Positions 10,684 to 20,251 of a stretch of 64,000 nucleotides of DNA are shown piece after piece. Numbering within the stretch: position 1 is the first letter of the stretch; each line of letters starts with the position of its first letter. This DNA is from Lucinisca nassula (lineage: Eukaryota; Mollusca; Bivalvia; Lucinida; Lucinidae). Where the stretch lies: positions 18,121,003 through 18,185,002 of the forward strand of contig OY757017.1 in NCBI GenBank assembly GCA_963580285.1. Direction: 5' to 3'. The notes beneath the pieces are model-generated. The model was not told the DNA's origin and did no database searches. It saw only the letters and a list, made by a program, of their open reading frames with translations. Made by a program: the position numbers and the translations under genes.

Positions 10684-11181
10684 TCAAACAGAATTTTTTA
10701 GTTTTTTAATACACCAAGATGGAACTTCGGCCGTTTCATGTTTTTGAATATTTTTAAGGTCGATACCTGAATTTTCTAGCAGTGGTAAAATACGTAATCC
10801 AAAAGGTTTGATTGCTGTGGGTTTAGTTTCATACTTTTCTACAAATTGAGGTGGAAATGAAATTTTGGATGCCGGGTTAGATGGACTTGCAGCAAGTCTA
10901 ATAGCATACTGAAGAGAAAGTTTCTCTCTACGCGAAGTTAAAGATGGTTCACCTGCTTCTACATAAAGGCTTAATACGGGAGAAGTACGGAAGGCTTCCA
11001 TAGCCAGACGAAGGCCTTGGTGATGGATAGTATCCAAGGATTTTAAATAGGACTTTCTGGCAGAACCATAAACAACAGACCCATAATCTAATTTAGATCT
11101 TATTAAAGACCGGTAAAGATGTAATAAAGTATACCGATCTGCTCCCCAACTTGAATGAGCTAAAACTTTCAAAAGATTCAA
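10684..11181 (-). pseudogene. Reverse transcriptase C-terminal (thumb) part
   Basis: On the minus strand the translation reads LLKVLAHSSWGADRYTLL, then HLYRSLIRSKLDYGSVVYGSA and LDTIHHQGLRLAMEAFRTSP. This is the typical thumb and connection region following the palm in I, Jockey and R1-type reverse transcriptases. It continues the frame that stops at KCLKAF near 12042, and the 0.86 kb between is a LINE-B insertion. The apparent N-terminus of this frame (about 11181-11262) is vector sequence from LINE-B, not reverse transcriptase. The fragment ends at a stop at 10684, before the RNase H linker. Confidence 0.85.
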
Positions 11182-12035
11182 AGTAGAAGTAAAACAAAGA
11201 TCAGGAATTGATACAATTAACTTACTCCACCCATAAAAGACACCAAAGGGAAAGAAATACAAACATTAAGCGACCAGACCATAATGGAAACCTAAACAAA
11301 GGAAGGCCATAAGGACAGTTACTTTCCCACAAAATGGCCTTATGGCCATCCAAAACCAAAAGACACAAGTGATACACACAGTAAGTAACAAACAACAACA
11401 TAAATAAATCGCCACAGAAGAGCCGCCTTGGAACGGTCAGTGGAAGATTTCCACTGGGGGGCTTAAATCGATTTTACGTGGCCACAATCCTCGCCCTTAC
11501 TTCCGTCGCGATTTAGACAAATAATTTGTTCAGTCCGCATGAAGGCCTCCTAACTCATCAGTGCAACATCTCCGTGAACACAAAAATCAAAGAACCACAG
11601 AGGTGAGACAACGGTGAGGACTCGACAGCAAGAAATCACTGAAATGCTGGAGCAAAAGAAAACCAACAGTTAGACTCCGATGAGCCCGACCAGAGACAGA
11701 GCATCAGGCATCAACCAACATTATCTCTCTAATTTTCAATAAGAGTTGCCAACCGTGATTGGGTTAACTACCATGCATGCAGTCTGTCGTATAATATCCA
11801 TGTTGTACCCAATCTTTTTATATCGAATAATGATTTTACGAAATTGGGTGCTGAAGTCATTGCGGTTATATATTTTTCTGAATTTATATACTAAGTCACC
11901 ATAAAATTCGGGTTCCGATAGACCTTGTTGCAGAAGAGATTTAAGTCCAATATTGAATTCTGAAATTAAATCAGAATGGCGTCTATCAAATTTTGAAAAG
12001 GCTTTGCGTAGTTTATGGTACAGATAACCCTGATT
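11181..12035 (-). mobile_element. LINE-B 3' end inserted in the RT of the I-like LINE
   Basis: A 5'-truncated LINE-B copy in the same orientation as its host. It consists of ~100 codons of a reverse-transcriptase C-terminus (12035-11736) and ~555 bp of 3' UTR ending TTTGTTTTACTTCTACT. The same 3' end recurs at 14594, 20338, 20541, 29233 and 56722, with variable 5' truncation, as expected of target-primed reverse transcription. It separates the RT palm from the thumb of the I-like LINE. Confidence 0.85.
11736..12035 (-). pseudogene. C-terminal 100 codons of LINE-B ORF
   Basis: One uninterrupted minus-strand frame of 100 codons including the stop. It contains YHKLRKAFSKFDRRHSD, then GLSEPEFYGDLVYKFRKI, then RYKKIGYNMDIIRQTACMVV and NPITV. 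I recognise this block from bivalve LINE-like reverse-transcriptase proteins, where it lies after the RT domain (family recall, not searched). No catalytic residues are in this fragment. It is the only coding remnant of LINE-B in the window. All other copies retain only 3' UTR. Confidence 0.65.
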
Positions 12036-12041
12036 TTAAAA

Positions 12042-13561
12042 GCTTTCAAGCATTTCGCTTTAAGATATTTAATATGGGGAATAAAAGATAACTTTTGGTC
12101 AAATATGACCCCAAGAAATTTGGCTTCTTCAACAACAGGAATTTGTGATCCGTATAAAAACAAGGAAGGATGGTCGTGTTTCTTCCGTAGCTTACAAAAA
12201 TGAACACACTGCGTTTTCGCCTTGGAGAACTTGAAACCATTTTTATCAGTCCATTCTTCTATTCGTTTTAAATTTTGTTGTAACTTTCGTTCAATTGTTT
12301 TCATGTTTTTTGAACGGTAACACATACAAAAATCATCAACATACAATGAACAGTCTGTTTTGTCGTCAAAACATTGTACAATAGTATTTATTTTGATTTT
12401 AAATAGCGTAGTTGAGAGAATACTACCCTGTGGGACACCCTGCTCTTGTGCATAGAGATCTGACAGGGTAGATCCCACGCGGACTTGAAATACACGCTCA
12501 CCTAAAAAACTTTGAATAAAACTGGGAAGTTTTCCCCTTAAGCCAAGGTTATGGAGATCTCTCAATATACCATAACGCGACGTGGTATCATATGCTTTCT
12601 CCAAGTCGAAAAAGACAGCTACTACGTGTTCTTTGTTAATAAAAGCATCTCGTATAAATGTTTCTAGTCTTATTAAATTGTCGTTGGTACTACGTTCCGA
12701 ACGAAAACCTGACTGATATTCTGAAATGAGGTTGTTGGACTCTAAGTACCAGACTAAACTCTTGTTTATCATTCTCTCCAATGTTTTACACAAACAACTT
12801 GTCAAAGCTATCGGTCGATAATTCGTAGGTTCTGCATGATCTTTCCTTGGTTTTGGAATTGGTACAACTGTAGCAAAACGCCAGCTCTCAGGACAGACCC
12901 CAATTTCCCAAATATTATTAAAGATATCTAAAAGTGTTGAAAGAGAACTTTTTGGCAGATGCTTAAGCATCTGATAATGAATTTTATCGGGGCCGGTTGC
13001 TGTATCGTGTGATTTTTCAATGGCTTCCACTAGTTCGGATAAGTTAAAAGGCTTGTTGTATTCTTCGTGATTGTGGGATTTGCAGTTTAGATTTCTTTTC
13101 TCTTGGTCTTTTTGGAAATTTCTAAAAGTGTCAGAATAATTTCGCGGTGATGAATTGCTCAAAAATGTGCTACCAAGAGTATCTGAAATATCTTTTTTAG
13201 TTGAAGCTTTTGTGTCAAAACCAGTATTTAAATGTGTAAAACTAGGGGACTTTGTTTTTCCTGAAATTTTTCGTACCATATCCCAAACCTTTTTAATGGG
13301 TGTTTTGTAGTTCAATTTGGAGACATATTCACTCCATGACTTTTGTTTGGAAGCTCGGATTGTTCGCCGAGCTTTAGCTCTAAAAACTTTAACGTCGTTT
13401 AGCTTTTCTGAAGTGGGACTTTTGCAGAACTTATTTAGAGCCTGTTTGCGCTTTTGAATAGCTTCTTTACAGTCATTATTAAACCAAGGCTTGCTTTTCT
13501 TGGTATTTGTGGAGGTCTTTGGAATGCATTGTTCTAATATATTAATTAGTGTATCTGTCAT
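12042..13561 (-). pseudogene. Reverse transcriptase of the I-like LINE
   Basis: A long minus-strand frame encoding the RNA-dependent DNA polymerase. It starts with a linker (KSKPWFNNDCKEAIQKRKQAL), then shows the conserved blocks in order: VVPIPKPRKDHAEPTNYRPI, LTSCLCKTLERMI, SGFRSERSTNDNLIRLE, AVFFDLEKAYDT (first catalytic Asp), GVPQGSILSTTLF, and CSLYVDDFCMCY with the YxDD pair of Asp residues. The palm ends at LKAKCLKAFK, where LINE-B is inserted. The 5' end overlaps the endonuclease frame by 4 bp through a probable small deletion. All catalytic positions seen are intact, so decay is recent relative to most repeats here. Confidence 0.9.
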
Positions 13562-14217
13562 AAATTACGGAATAATTCCCAGTCGGCTTTATTCATTTTC
13601 CATTTCTGGTTACAGTCCTCATCTGGTTCGTTTACGCTCTCAATTATAACAGGGAAGTGATCACTTCCGCACTGATCATCATGAACAGACCAGTCATAGT
13701 CCAAGAAGAGAGATGGGTGACACAAAGAGAGATCTAAAGAAGACAAATGACCTGTCGCTGGGTGAAGGTAAGTATAAGATTTATCATTCATCAAACAAAG
13801 ATCGCTCTTTGCAATAAAATCTTCAACAAGTGCTCCTCTGTTATTGATATCTTTACAGCCCCATAGAATATTGTGACCATTGAAGTCGCCAACTAAAAGA
13901 TATGGCGATGGAAGTTGACTCAGCAATGAGTCAAGATGTTCCGGCTTTAAAGAAAATAAGGGTGAAATATATAGAGAGCAAATTGTAGCTTCTTTATCAG
14001 AGAAACCGATACTGCTACAGCTTGTAGGTCTGTTATTAATTTGATCTCTCTTTGTGGTAAACATGATTTAACAAGAATTGAACTGCCACCAGATGGTTCG
14101 TTACCATCAGAATAGATATAGTTGTATGTATTGAAACCCTTGGCATCAATGTTGTCATCAGTTTTTAAAAAAGTTTCTTGCAAACAAAAAACCAATGGGT
14201 TTAATAACGAAATAAGT
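13558..14217 (-). pseudogene. APE-type endonuclease of the I-like LINE, frameshifted
   Basis: This domain nicks the target DNA. Two overlapping minus-strand frames together give the fold: VFCLQETFLK (catalytic Glu) and GGSSILVKS in the first, then LLVGDFNGHNILWG (Asp and Asn), SSLDLSLC and GSDHFPVII (the terminal Asp-His pair) in the second. The frames meet near 13985, implying a one-base shift. The N-terminal strand lies separately at 14595-14653, across an insertion. The order and motifs match the exonuclease-endonuclease-phosphatase family found in LINEs. Confidence 0.88.
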
Positions 14218-14594
14218 AATAAAAGCCTTCATGCGGACTGAACAAATTATTTGTCTAAATCGCGACGGATATAAGGGCGAGGATTGTGGCCACGTAAAAT
14301 CGATTTAAGCCCCCCAGTGGAAATCTTCCACTGACCGTTCCAGGGCGGCTCTTCTGTGGCGATTTATTTATGTTGTTGTTTGTTACTTACTGTGTGTATC
14401 ACTTGTGTATTTAATTTTAGATGGCCGTATGGCCATTTTGTGGGAAAGTAACTGTCCTTATGGCCTTCCTTTGTTTAGGTTTCCATTATGGTCTGTTCGC
14501 TTATTGTTTGTATTTCTTTCCCTTTTTGTGTCTTTTATGGGTGGAGTAAGTTAATTGTATCAATTCCTGATCTTTGTTTTACTTCTACTTTTCA
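14218..14594 (+). mobile_element. LINE-B 3' UTR inserted in the endonuclease
   Basis: Plus-strand copy of the last ~377 bp of LINE-B, ending TTTTACTTCTACTT. It lies opposite in orientation to its host LINE. Removing it joins WNCRGLRSNYNE (14653-14595) to the VFCLQET strand, the normal spacing of the endonuclease N-terminus. Confidence 0.85.
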
Positions 14595-14653
14595 TTATAA
14601 TTTGATCTAAGACCTCGACAATTCCATTGTATTATTTTGTGTTTTAAATCCAT
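14595..14653 (-). pseudogene. Endonuclease N-terminus (start of ORF2)
   Basis: On the minus strand an ATG at 14651-14653 opens MDLKHKIIQWNCRGLRSNYN. The WNCRGL stretch is the first beta strand, with the catalytic Asn, of LINE endonucleases. This identifies the ORF2 start. The frame is cut after ~20 codons by the LINE-B insertion. The distance to the ORF1 stop at 14682 is 28 bp, so ORF1 and ORF2 were closely spaced. Confidence 0.8.
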
Positions 14654-14681
14654 TTAATGAAGAGATTAAGACTAGAAACTA

Positions 14682-15344
14682 TTATGGAGCTGCAATTGGT
14701 GATATAGATCTGCTACCACCAGCTCGTGGTGTTGCTGACCTCGATCTGTTATTGCCACTTGGTGATGATGGAGTTTCAGCAAACTCCATATCACTGTCAC
14801 TCAAAGATCCGAATCTGTTCTGGAATTTTATATTGTCTCTTTCTATTTTACGTTGTCTGTCTGTTTGTTTTAGAGACATTTGCTTTTTCGGATCTTCCGA
14901 TCCCTCAGTAGTTTGACCGGAGTCGAGTTTCTCTTTTACATGCGGCGCTGGCTTCGGTACGGTCGCTGTCGACCGATCCGAAGCAACCTGGATTGCGCCA
15001 TTTGATAACTTGGTTGAACTTTGTGGCGCTGGAGTGGATTTACTCCATGCACCAGATTTTTTCAGTTCAGCTATGTATGAATCAACAGTCTGTGTTGCGG
15101 AGCTGGACACTTTTACACCAGCACCCTTTGTGATGCTGGTGTAACTGGTGGTTGGTGTTGCGTTTCGATCAATTTTCCACGCTTCTGGGAAGGTTATCGC
15201 TCTTTGGTATTTTACAGTGAGTATTTCTTTTTCTTTTTTCCATGCCGGACAATCTCGAGAGAAAACAGCATGTTTGCCACCACAATTGATGCATTTGGAC
15301 TCATTCTTACAGTTTTGATGATTATCAACATGCTTGTCTTTATC
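14682..15344 (-). pseudogene. ORF1 (gag-like CCHC protein) C-terminal part
   Basis: This is the nucleic-acid-binding ORF1 product that coats LINE RNA. The minus-strand frame is open from the truncation point at 15344 to the stop at 14682 (about 220 codons), longer than the part beginning at its first internal Met. It includes a zinc knuckle CINCGGKHAVFSRDC (C-x2-C-x3-H-x6-C) around 15295-15250, possibly preceded by a second, partial Cys/His cluster (HVDNHQNC). After it come FPEAWKIDR, a Ser/Pro/Lys-rich linker and NRFGSLSDSDMEF, typical of I-like ORF1 tails. The N-terminal half is missing. Confidence 0.8.
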
Positions 15345-15790
15345 CTCGCCCTTACTTCCGTCGCGATTTTTTTTTTTTGGTTTTGGTTTTACGGCCCTTT
15401 CAAAATTATTTCACTCATATCGAGCCGATCGTTAATCAGAGGTGGGCGAAAACCGGAGTACCCGAAAAAAAACACCTGTCCTTCCGTTGCAGAACTCGGC
15501 GTCCCACATGTGACCCGAGCGAGGCTCGAACCACAGCGGTGAGAGACCTAATGATCAAGAGTCAGCGTACCGTCGCGATTTAGACAAATAATTTGTTCAG
15601 TCCGCATGAAGGCCTCCTAACTCATCAGTGCAACATCTCCGTGAACAAAAACAATTAAAGAACCACAGAGGTGAGACAACGGTGAGGACTCGACAGCAAG
15701 AAACCACTGAAATGCTGGAGCAAAGAAAACCAACCGTTAGACTCCGATGGGCCCGACCAGAGACAGAGCATCAGGCACCAACCAACATTA
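15345..15790 (-). mobile_element. LINE-B 3' UTR internal fragment split by a SINE
   Basis: Minus-strand LINE-B sequence, 15345-15369 and 15570-15790 (GGACTGAACAAATTATTTG side outward), lacking the terminal TTTTACTTCTACT end. The SINE-T at 15370-15569 splits it. It abuts the truncated ORF1 of the I-like LINE at 15344 without a duplication, suggesting a deletion or recombination junction. Confidence 0.75.
15370..15569 (-). mobile_element. SINE-T (tRNA-derived SINE) with target duplication
   Basis: Minus-strand tRNA-derived SINE. At the right is the tRNA-like head with B-box GGTTCGAGCCTCG. At the left is the tail CTTGAAAGGGCCGTAAAACC followed by an A-rich run (T-rich on the plus strand). It is flanked by CCGTCGCGATTT at 15358-15369 and 15570-15581, a 12-bp duplication of LINE-B sequence. 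Confidence 0.9.
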
Positions 15791-15819
15791 CATTGAATTA
15801 GATCTCTCTAATTTTTATA

Positions 15820-16200
15820 TAGTAAAACTGGGGTTTACAGGGGTAAAATATAGATTGTGAGTACCCACAATCTAAATTTTGAGCAGAAATAAGAAAATTA
15901 TCACCATTTTTCATAAAAAAAATCAATTTTTCGGAGGTAAAGTTTACAATGTATTTGTATAGGCGTGTTTTCGTAATGATGTCCAGTGAGTTGTATTTAT
16001 TGTCATCATTACGAAAACAAGCCTATACAACTACGTTGTAAATTTTACCGCCAACAAACGAAAATGTTGAGATGAAAAATTGTGATTGTTTTCTTATTTC
16101 TGCCCAAGATATAGATTGTTTACCCCTGTAAACCCCAATTTTGCTACATAAAAGTGGGGTTTAAGTGGGTCAGATTTATATAAGCGTGTTTTCGTAATGG
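15820..16200. mobile_element. Two partial Pal-1 MITEs side by side
   Basis: 15820-15980 runs from GTAAAACTGGGGTTTACAGG through a shortened hairpin to the Pal-1 end TATAGGCGTGTTTTCGTAATG-type sequence. 16012-16200 starts with CATTACGAAAACAAGCCTAT and ends ATAAGCGTGTTTTCGTAATG. The two are separated by ~30 bp and lack most of the GAACCGC core. Confidence 0.65.
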
Positions 16201-16237
16201 GTTCATTAAAGTTACTAACATTGAAGCAAACTGTGTA

Positions 16238-16290
16238 GAACCTGATCAGATGCCGCATTCTACAGTGTCTGATCTGGGTGTAAACTGATT
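16238..16290. repeat. CTGATC-type hairpin repeat
   Basis: Imperfect inverted pair GTGTAGAACCTGATCAGA / TCTGATCTGGGTGTAAAC. It belongs to a small, dispersed hairpin motif seen again at 26500, 32884, 33716, 34028, 44950 and 60663. Confidence 0.5.
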
Positions 16291-16324
16291 GTTAACGTCA
16301 GGCATTCTGGTGGTGGTGCAGAAA

Positions 16325-16605
16325 CGGGTCTTCGCAAAAACAATCCTATGTAATTCTGACCCCTTTGAACCCCCTTTGATATAGTAAAACTGGGGTTTAC
16401 AGGGGTAAATCATATGTTTTTTTCTTATTTCTGCTCTAAATATAGATTGTGGGTACTCGTTAGAATGAGGCGGTCCGAACTAGTAACCACAATCCATACT
16501 ACATATTACAATCCATAAAATTACACATTTTTTTCATCTTAAAATTTTCTTCTTTTTTTTTTCGGCGGTAAAGTTTACAATGTATGTGTACTCGTATTTT
16601 CAGAA
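16325..16605. mobile_element. Pal-1 MITE, diverged
   Basis: Contains AACTGGGGTTTACAGGGG, ATAGATTGTGGGTACTCG with a damaged hairpin (GAATGAGGCGGTCCGAAC) and the GGCGGTAAAGTTTACAATG block next to the right end. Both ends are eroded. Confidence 0.55.
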
Positions 16606-16629
16606 TTAATTGCAAAATTAATAACATCA

Positions 16630-17640
16630 GCTATTGATCACTGGGAATCTAATAACCAAATAACAAGGCTCTAGCTCAAACCATTTTTAATGACAGATTC
16701 TATCTGTCTATTCTTGCTATGCTAGACTTTTAAGTAATTCAGGCTTCAGTTCTTCCGGCTTTGACAGCCATAGAAATATGAGTCCGCACAAAATGTAGTC
16801 CGGTTTGGCGCAGTAATCAAAATTGTACAAGCGTATTAGTTATCCTGTAAGCGTAATACAAACTTTTGAAGCAGACGACTTACGATTTTATCTTACGTAT
16901 CAGCTGCATCATGCGACGGGTTTGGCGACAACTGTAGTTGAAAAAGTTCCATGAAAGGTCACACGACACATGTCTTTCTTCAAACGAACAATGAACGTGT
17001 TTGTTATCTTAAAAGCGCCATACAAAACCTGAAGCAGACGAATTCACATTTTTATCTTATTTTTCAGTGAATAGATTTCATTTGAATCAGCTGCCTGCAG
17101 ATGAATCGTAAGAAACACGAAGTTTGTGTCGCAATATAAGAGAAAAAATAAGAAGAAAAAAAAGATGAAATGGCCTCTGCTACATTTCTAAGTTGCCAGG
17201 TTAAGATTTTACCCCTTCCACCCACTAGTTTCTCAAGTTCACTCTTCAGTCACTGAATTTGTACGCGTCCATTCTACACATGTAAATTGGGTGTCTAGTC
17301 AATAGTCGTCAACAGCATGTCAAAGGCTGAAAGGGTCTCATAACACTTACATGACCTAATTAAATGCGAAAAACGTGACGCTAGAAACTTCACCGTACGG
17401 TAGCAAGCCAGCAATAATATACTCCTAACAGTTATCACTGTCCAATTCTGTTGTAGGTCTGAATAACTGAATATGTAAGCACAATGTTGTGATAAATAAT
17501 TAGTCACATGCCGCAAAACTTCAAACATCGCACAAAAAGTGTTTTCCTTTATTGTAGCGCAGGACATAAGGCAGATTCTTGACTGAGCCGCGAAACACAT
17601 CTCAGTCAACAAGTGTAAGCTTTTACAAGAAAGTTGCGTC
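16630..17640. other. Mostly unrecognised sequence with a T330 scrap
   Basis: 16650-16700 resembles a T330 unit (AACAAGGCTCTAGCTCAAA). The remainder contains no supported gene. The longest minus-strand open frame (17295-17612) has no recognisable motif and unremarkable composition, so I do not annotate it. Confidence 0.5.
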
Positions 17641-17672
17641 TACGCTTTGTGTTGTCATAAAACTGGCAACTA

Positions 17673-17781
17673 TCCCAGCAGGCACATGACGTAATTGTGA
17701 CGTCACATCAACGTCGGTGCAACGTAATGACGTTGCATCGACGTTGATTTGACGTTGCCCTAGCGACGTGTGCCTGCTGGG
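17673..17781. mobile_element. Short palindromic MITE with TA duplication
   Basis: 109-bp element bounded by TCCCAGCAGGCACA and TGTGCCTGCTGGG, rich in CAACGT/ACGTTG modules (GACGTTGATTTGACGTTG), with TA on both sides (17671-17672, 17782-17783). TA duplication suggests mobilisation by a Tc1/mariner-type or related transposase; this is inference. Confidence 0.8.
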
Positions 17782-18044
17782 TAGTCATTTGCATGTTGTA
17801 TTATCTATAATGTCCAAGTAAAATGATGATGGAAGCGTATAACAGCCGATTTACCTCAGTTTTGTGAACCAAGCTAAAAATAAGCACTCCAGTGCCATTG
17901 TCCTTATCACTAAAGAAAGTAAATCTAAATTTTTCACAGAATCTGTCATTTCAGTGCCTTATGGCGCTTTGATTATCTAAAATAAATACATAGTTAGTGT
18001 CTTTAATAATAAAACAAATAACCGGTGAGCGTTAGACAATTCTA

Positions 18045-18125
18045 TAGGGGCGAGCTTCAGCGAGCCCCTATGAAATTGTCGCGGCGAACCCATCACGTGA
18101 ACAAGTCCGAGAAATGAGCCTCCCA
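18045..18125. repeat. Small hairpin next to a Pal-2 end
   Basis: CAATTCTATAGGGGC / GCCCCTATGAAATTG pair at 18045-18080, then a bare Pal-2 left end (CATCACGTGAACAAGTCCG) at 18091. The sequences at 17790-18040 and 18126-18640 hold nothing I recognise. Confidence 0.5.
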
Positions 18126-18639
18126 CTAATTGATAAGTGATCCGTCACGCGAAAAGGGACCTTCTGGGAATTTTTGGCGAAAATGAGTTACAACTGATTT
18201 CAGGTATATTGGTATTTGAGAAACAATTTGACACCAAATTGAATAAAATATTCCTAAAGGTTTAAGATTTACAGTATTTTAAACATAGGTACCCTAAACG
18301 TAATAATGTCACAGAAAACCGATTCGACGTCATGGGTTAATCGACGTCATGGGTTACGTCAACAAACTGTTAAAGGTAATGTTGCAGGTAATAATGCAAG
18401 GAAACATCTGAAAGGCATTTTAAAACACTAAAACATTTATTTCCTAAAGACTCTTTAATTGTTAAGCATTTTTTGAAAAATATGGCATATTGTCGTCGGT
18501 GTAGTTTTAGCGATAGTCATGGGAAGATCAAAAACAATTTTTACACATTATAGGAGCAAAAAAAAATGCTATTTGCAGCCTGCGCATCAGCATAGACTGA
18601 TCAGCGAACATATGATACCAGTTTTTGTGATCGTGTTAT

Positions 18640-18840
18640 GACTTAGGCGGTTCTATGCCAAAATTCGGGTCACCGCTGTGGGTTTGAACATGGATCGGGT
18701 CACTTGTGAGACGCCAAGTTCTGTAACGGAAGGTCATGTGTTTTTTTACGGTTACTCTGGTTTTCACCCACCTATGGTTAACGTTCGGCTTGATATGAGT
18801 GAAATAATCTTGAAAGGGCCGTAAAACCAAACTAAATTAA
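18640..18840 (+). mobile_element. SINE-T copy
   Basis: Plus-strand SINE-T lacking most of its tRNA head. Body: GTGAGACGCCAAGTTCTG, GGTTTTCACCCACC. Tail: CTTGAAAGGGCCGTAAAACC followed by an A-rich run. No clear duplication. Confidence 0.75.
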
Positions 18841-18954
18841 AAAGAAATGTCACCTAAGGCTTCTGAGACTGAGCAGACTGGTATGTTGGCTCATCTGGTT
18901 GGAAATACCAAAGACCGATTTCCTCATGAGATACGAAAAAAAAAATGAACTCAA

Positions 18955-19110
18955 TATTCACCGCTATGGTTCGAGCCTTGCTCGGGTCAAAAGTAAGATG
19001 CCATGTTCTGCAACGGAAGGTCATGTTTTTCCTCGGTACTCTGGTGTTCGCCCACATCTGATTAACGATCGGCTTGAAATAAGTGAAAAAAATATTGAAA
19101 ACAAATCCCT
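18955..19110 (+). mobile_element. SINE-T copy, diverged
   Basis: B-box-like GGTTCGAGCCTTGCTCG at about 18968, then TTCTGCAACGGAAGGTCATG and GATTAACGATCGGCTTG. The tail has decayed. Confidence 0.7.
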
Positions 19111-19124
19111 TATACTCGTGGTAT

Positions 19125-19157
19125 CTATCTGTCTGTCTATCTGTCTGTCTGTCTGTC
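19125..19157. repeat. (CTGT)n microsatellite
   Basis: Interrupted CTGT tetranucleotide tract just upstream of a SINE-A copy. Confidence 0.85.
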
Positions 19158-19158
19158 T

Positions 19159-19415
19159 GATGCTTCCACAAAGAGCTGAAACCGACCGCACACGAGTACT
19201 GGCTAACCGCTTAGAGGATCTAAGCATGCCCAGACAAAGCGGTGCGAGTCGGTCCGCCCATGCTTACAAACCCTATTTGTTTCATTGGGCAGCAGGGTTT
19301 AAGGTGTCATTTCATCTCAATCTCCGGTAAAACTCCCACAAAATTGGAAGCAACGTCTCCAAAATGACTTATACAGTGCTGACGGGGACGTTAAACCTCA
19401 AACCAAACCAAAAAA
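19159..19415 (+). mobile_element. SINE-A, 5'-truncated
   Basis: Begins at the GATGCTTCCAC block and runs to GTTAAACCTCAAACCAAACC. Immediately followed, head to tail, by another copy. Confidence 0.85.
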
Positions 19416-19686
19416 TGCCTCCGCCCATCGGGGCTTGGAGAAATAGATTGGGCTGCATAATGATTCCACGCAGAGCTGAAACCGACCGCACACGAGTACT
19501 GGTAAACCGCTTAGAAGGTCTAAGACTGCCTGGGCAAAGTGGTGCGAGTCGGTCCGTCCATGCATTTAAACCCTATTGGTTTCATTTGACGACAAGCTTT
19601 GAGATGTCATTTCATCTCAGTGGAAGCAACGTCTCCAAAATGACCTAAATAGTGTTGACGGGACGTTAAACCTCAAATCAAACAGA
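19416..19686 (+). mobile_element. SINE-A, internally deleted
   Basis: Complete head (CCGCCCATCGGGGCTTGG), an internal deletion of the GTCGGGTAAAAGTCCCAC segment near 19619, and the normal tail. It is tandem with the preceding copy. Confidence 0.85.
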
Positions 19687-19699
19687 CCATCGGTCAAAT

Positions 19700-19975
19700 T
19701 TGGCATTTCTCCATTTGTGTATGATGAAAGCCTACACGATATTCATGTTATTTTTAGCCTGTAGCCACAGGAGAAGATTCTCCATGCACATCGGGTCTAC
19801 AGTTAAAGTCCCGAATGAAAGGACAGTGTACTTTGATGCTTCATCTCTGCAAATGATGCCAGTGGAGCATGTTCTGACACCGCAAATTTATTACCGCTGC
19901 CACGAATTGAACCGGAGGCCTCTTACATCAGAGGCATCTAACCGCTCGTCTACCTCGCCCCGGGCCGGGCCGCGA
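19700..19975 (-). mobile_element. tRNA-headed SINE, diverged
   Basis: On the minus strand: GGCGAGGTAGACGAGCGG (A-box-like) and CCTCCGGTTCAATTCG (B-box-like) in the first ~70 bases, followed by unannotated SINE body. The 3' end is unclear. Confidence 0.5.
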
Positions 19976-20014
19976 CATACCAAAGTCGTTAAAAATGGTA
20001 CTAGCTGCTCCTCC

Positions 20015-20250
20015 CTTGGCACTCAGATTTACGGGGTAGAACTAGGACTGGTCGACCCAGTGTCAGGATAATGTGACTTGGTGTGGTATCATGTAATGTG
20101 TCTGGGACATGATACTTCAGTGAGGCAGCACCATAAAAGTGAGCATTGAGCTCCCTGTGGCAACCCGACACCGTCGTGATATGACTGAAAAAAAATGTTG
20201 AAAGCGACGTTAAACCCGAATTCACACACAAACACACACCGCACCGGGAC
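20015..20250 (+). mobile_element. SINE 3' part (GTCGTGATATGACTG type)
   Basis: Plus-strand body with GCACCATAAAAGTGAGCA, CCGTCGTGATATGACTG and tail GAAAGCGACGTTAAACCC plus a CA-rich run. This 3' module is one I recognise from molluscan SINEs (recall). Orientation is opposite to the preceding tRNA head, so the two are separate insertions. Confidence 0.65.
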
Positions 20251-20251
20251 A

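Larger units (their letters stand above)
9336..15344 (-). mobile_element. I-like LINE retrotransposon, decayed, about 6 kb
   Basis: Minus-strand order is CCHC gag-like ORF1 (15344-14682), APE endonuclease (14653-13558 with an insert), reverse transcriptase (13561-12042 and 11181-10684 with an insert), RNase H (about 10610-9948), a 3' UTR carrying a SINE-A insertion, and an end with TTTGACGCTTATGACCC followed by a TCATCATCA microsatellite at about 9336. RNase H after RT plus a CCHC ORF1 fits the I supergroup (I, Nimb and relatives). The 5' end is lost at 15344, where the sequence jumps into a LINE-B fragment. Several frameshifts and two insertions make it inactive. Confidence 0.85.

Noticed and set aside
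11181..11262. N-terminal MYFFPFGVFYGWSKLIVSIP of the RT thumb frame as a real protein start
   Set aside because: It is LINE-B 3' UTR translated in frame; the same peptide reappears at 56493-56798, in another LINE-B tail.
17295..17612. 105-codon minus-strand open frame as a possible host exon
   Set aside because: No motif, no supporting splice context and composition like the surroundings. A protein search or RNA evidence would be needed.
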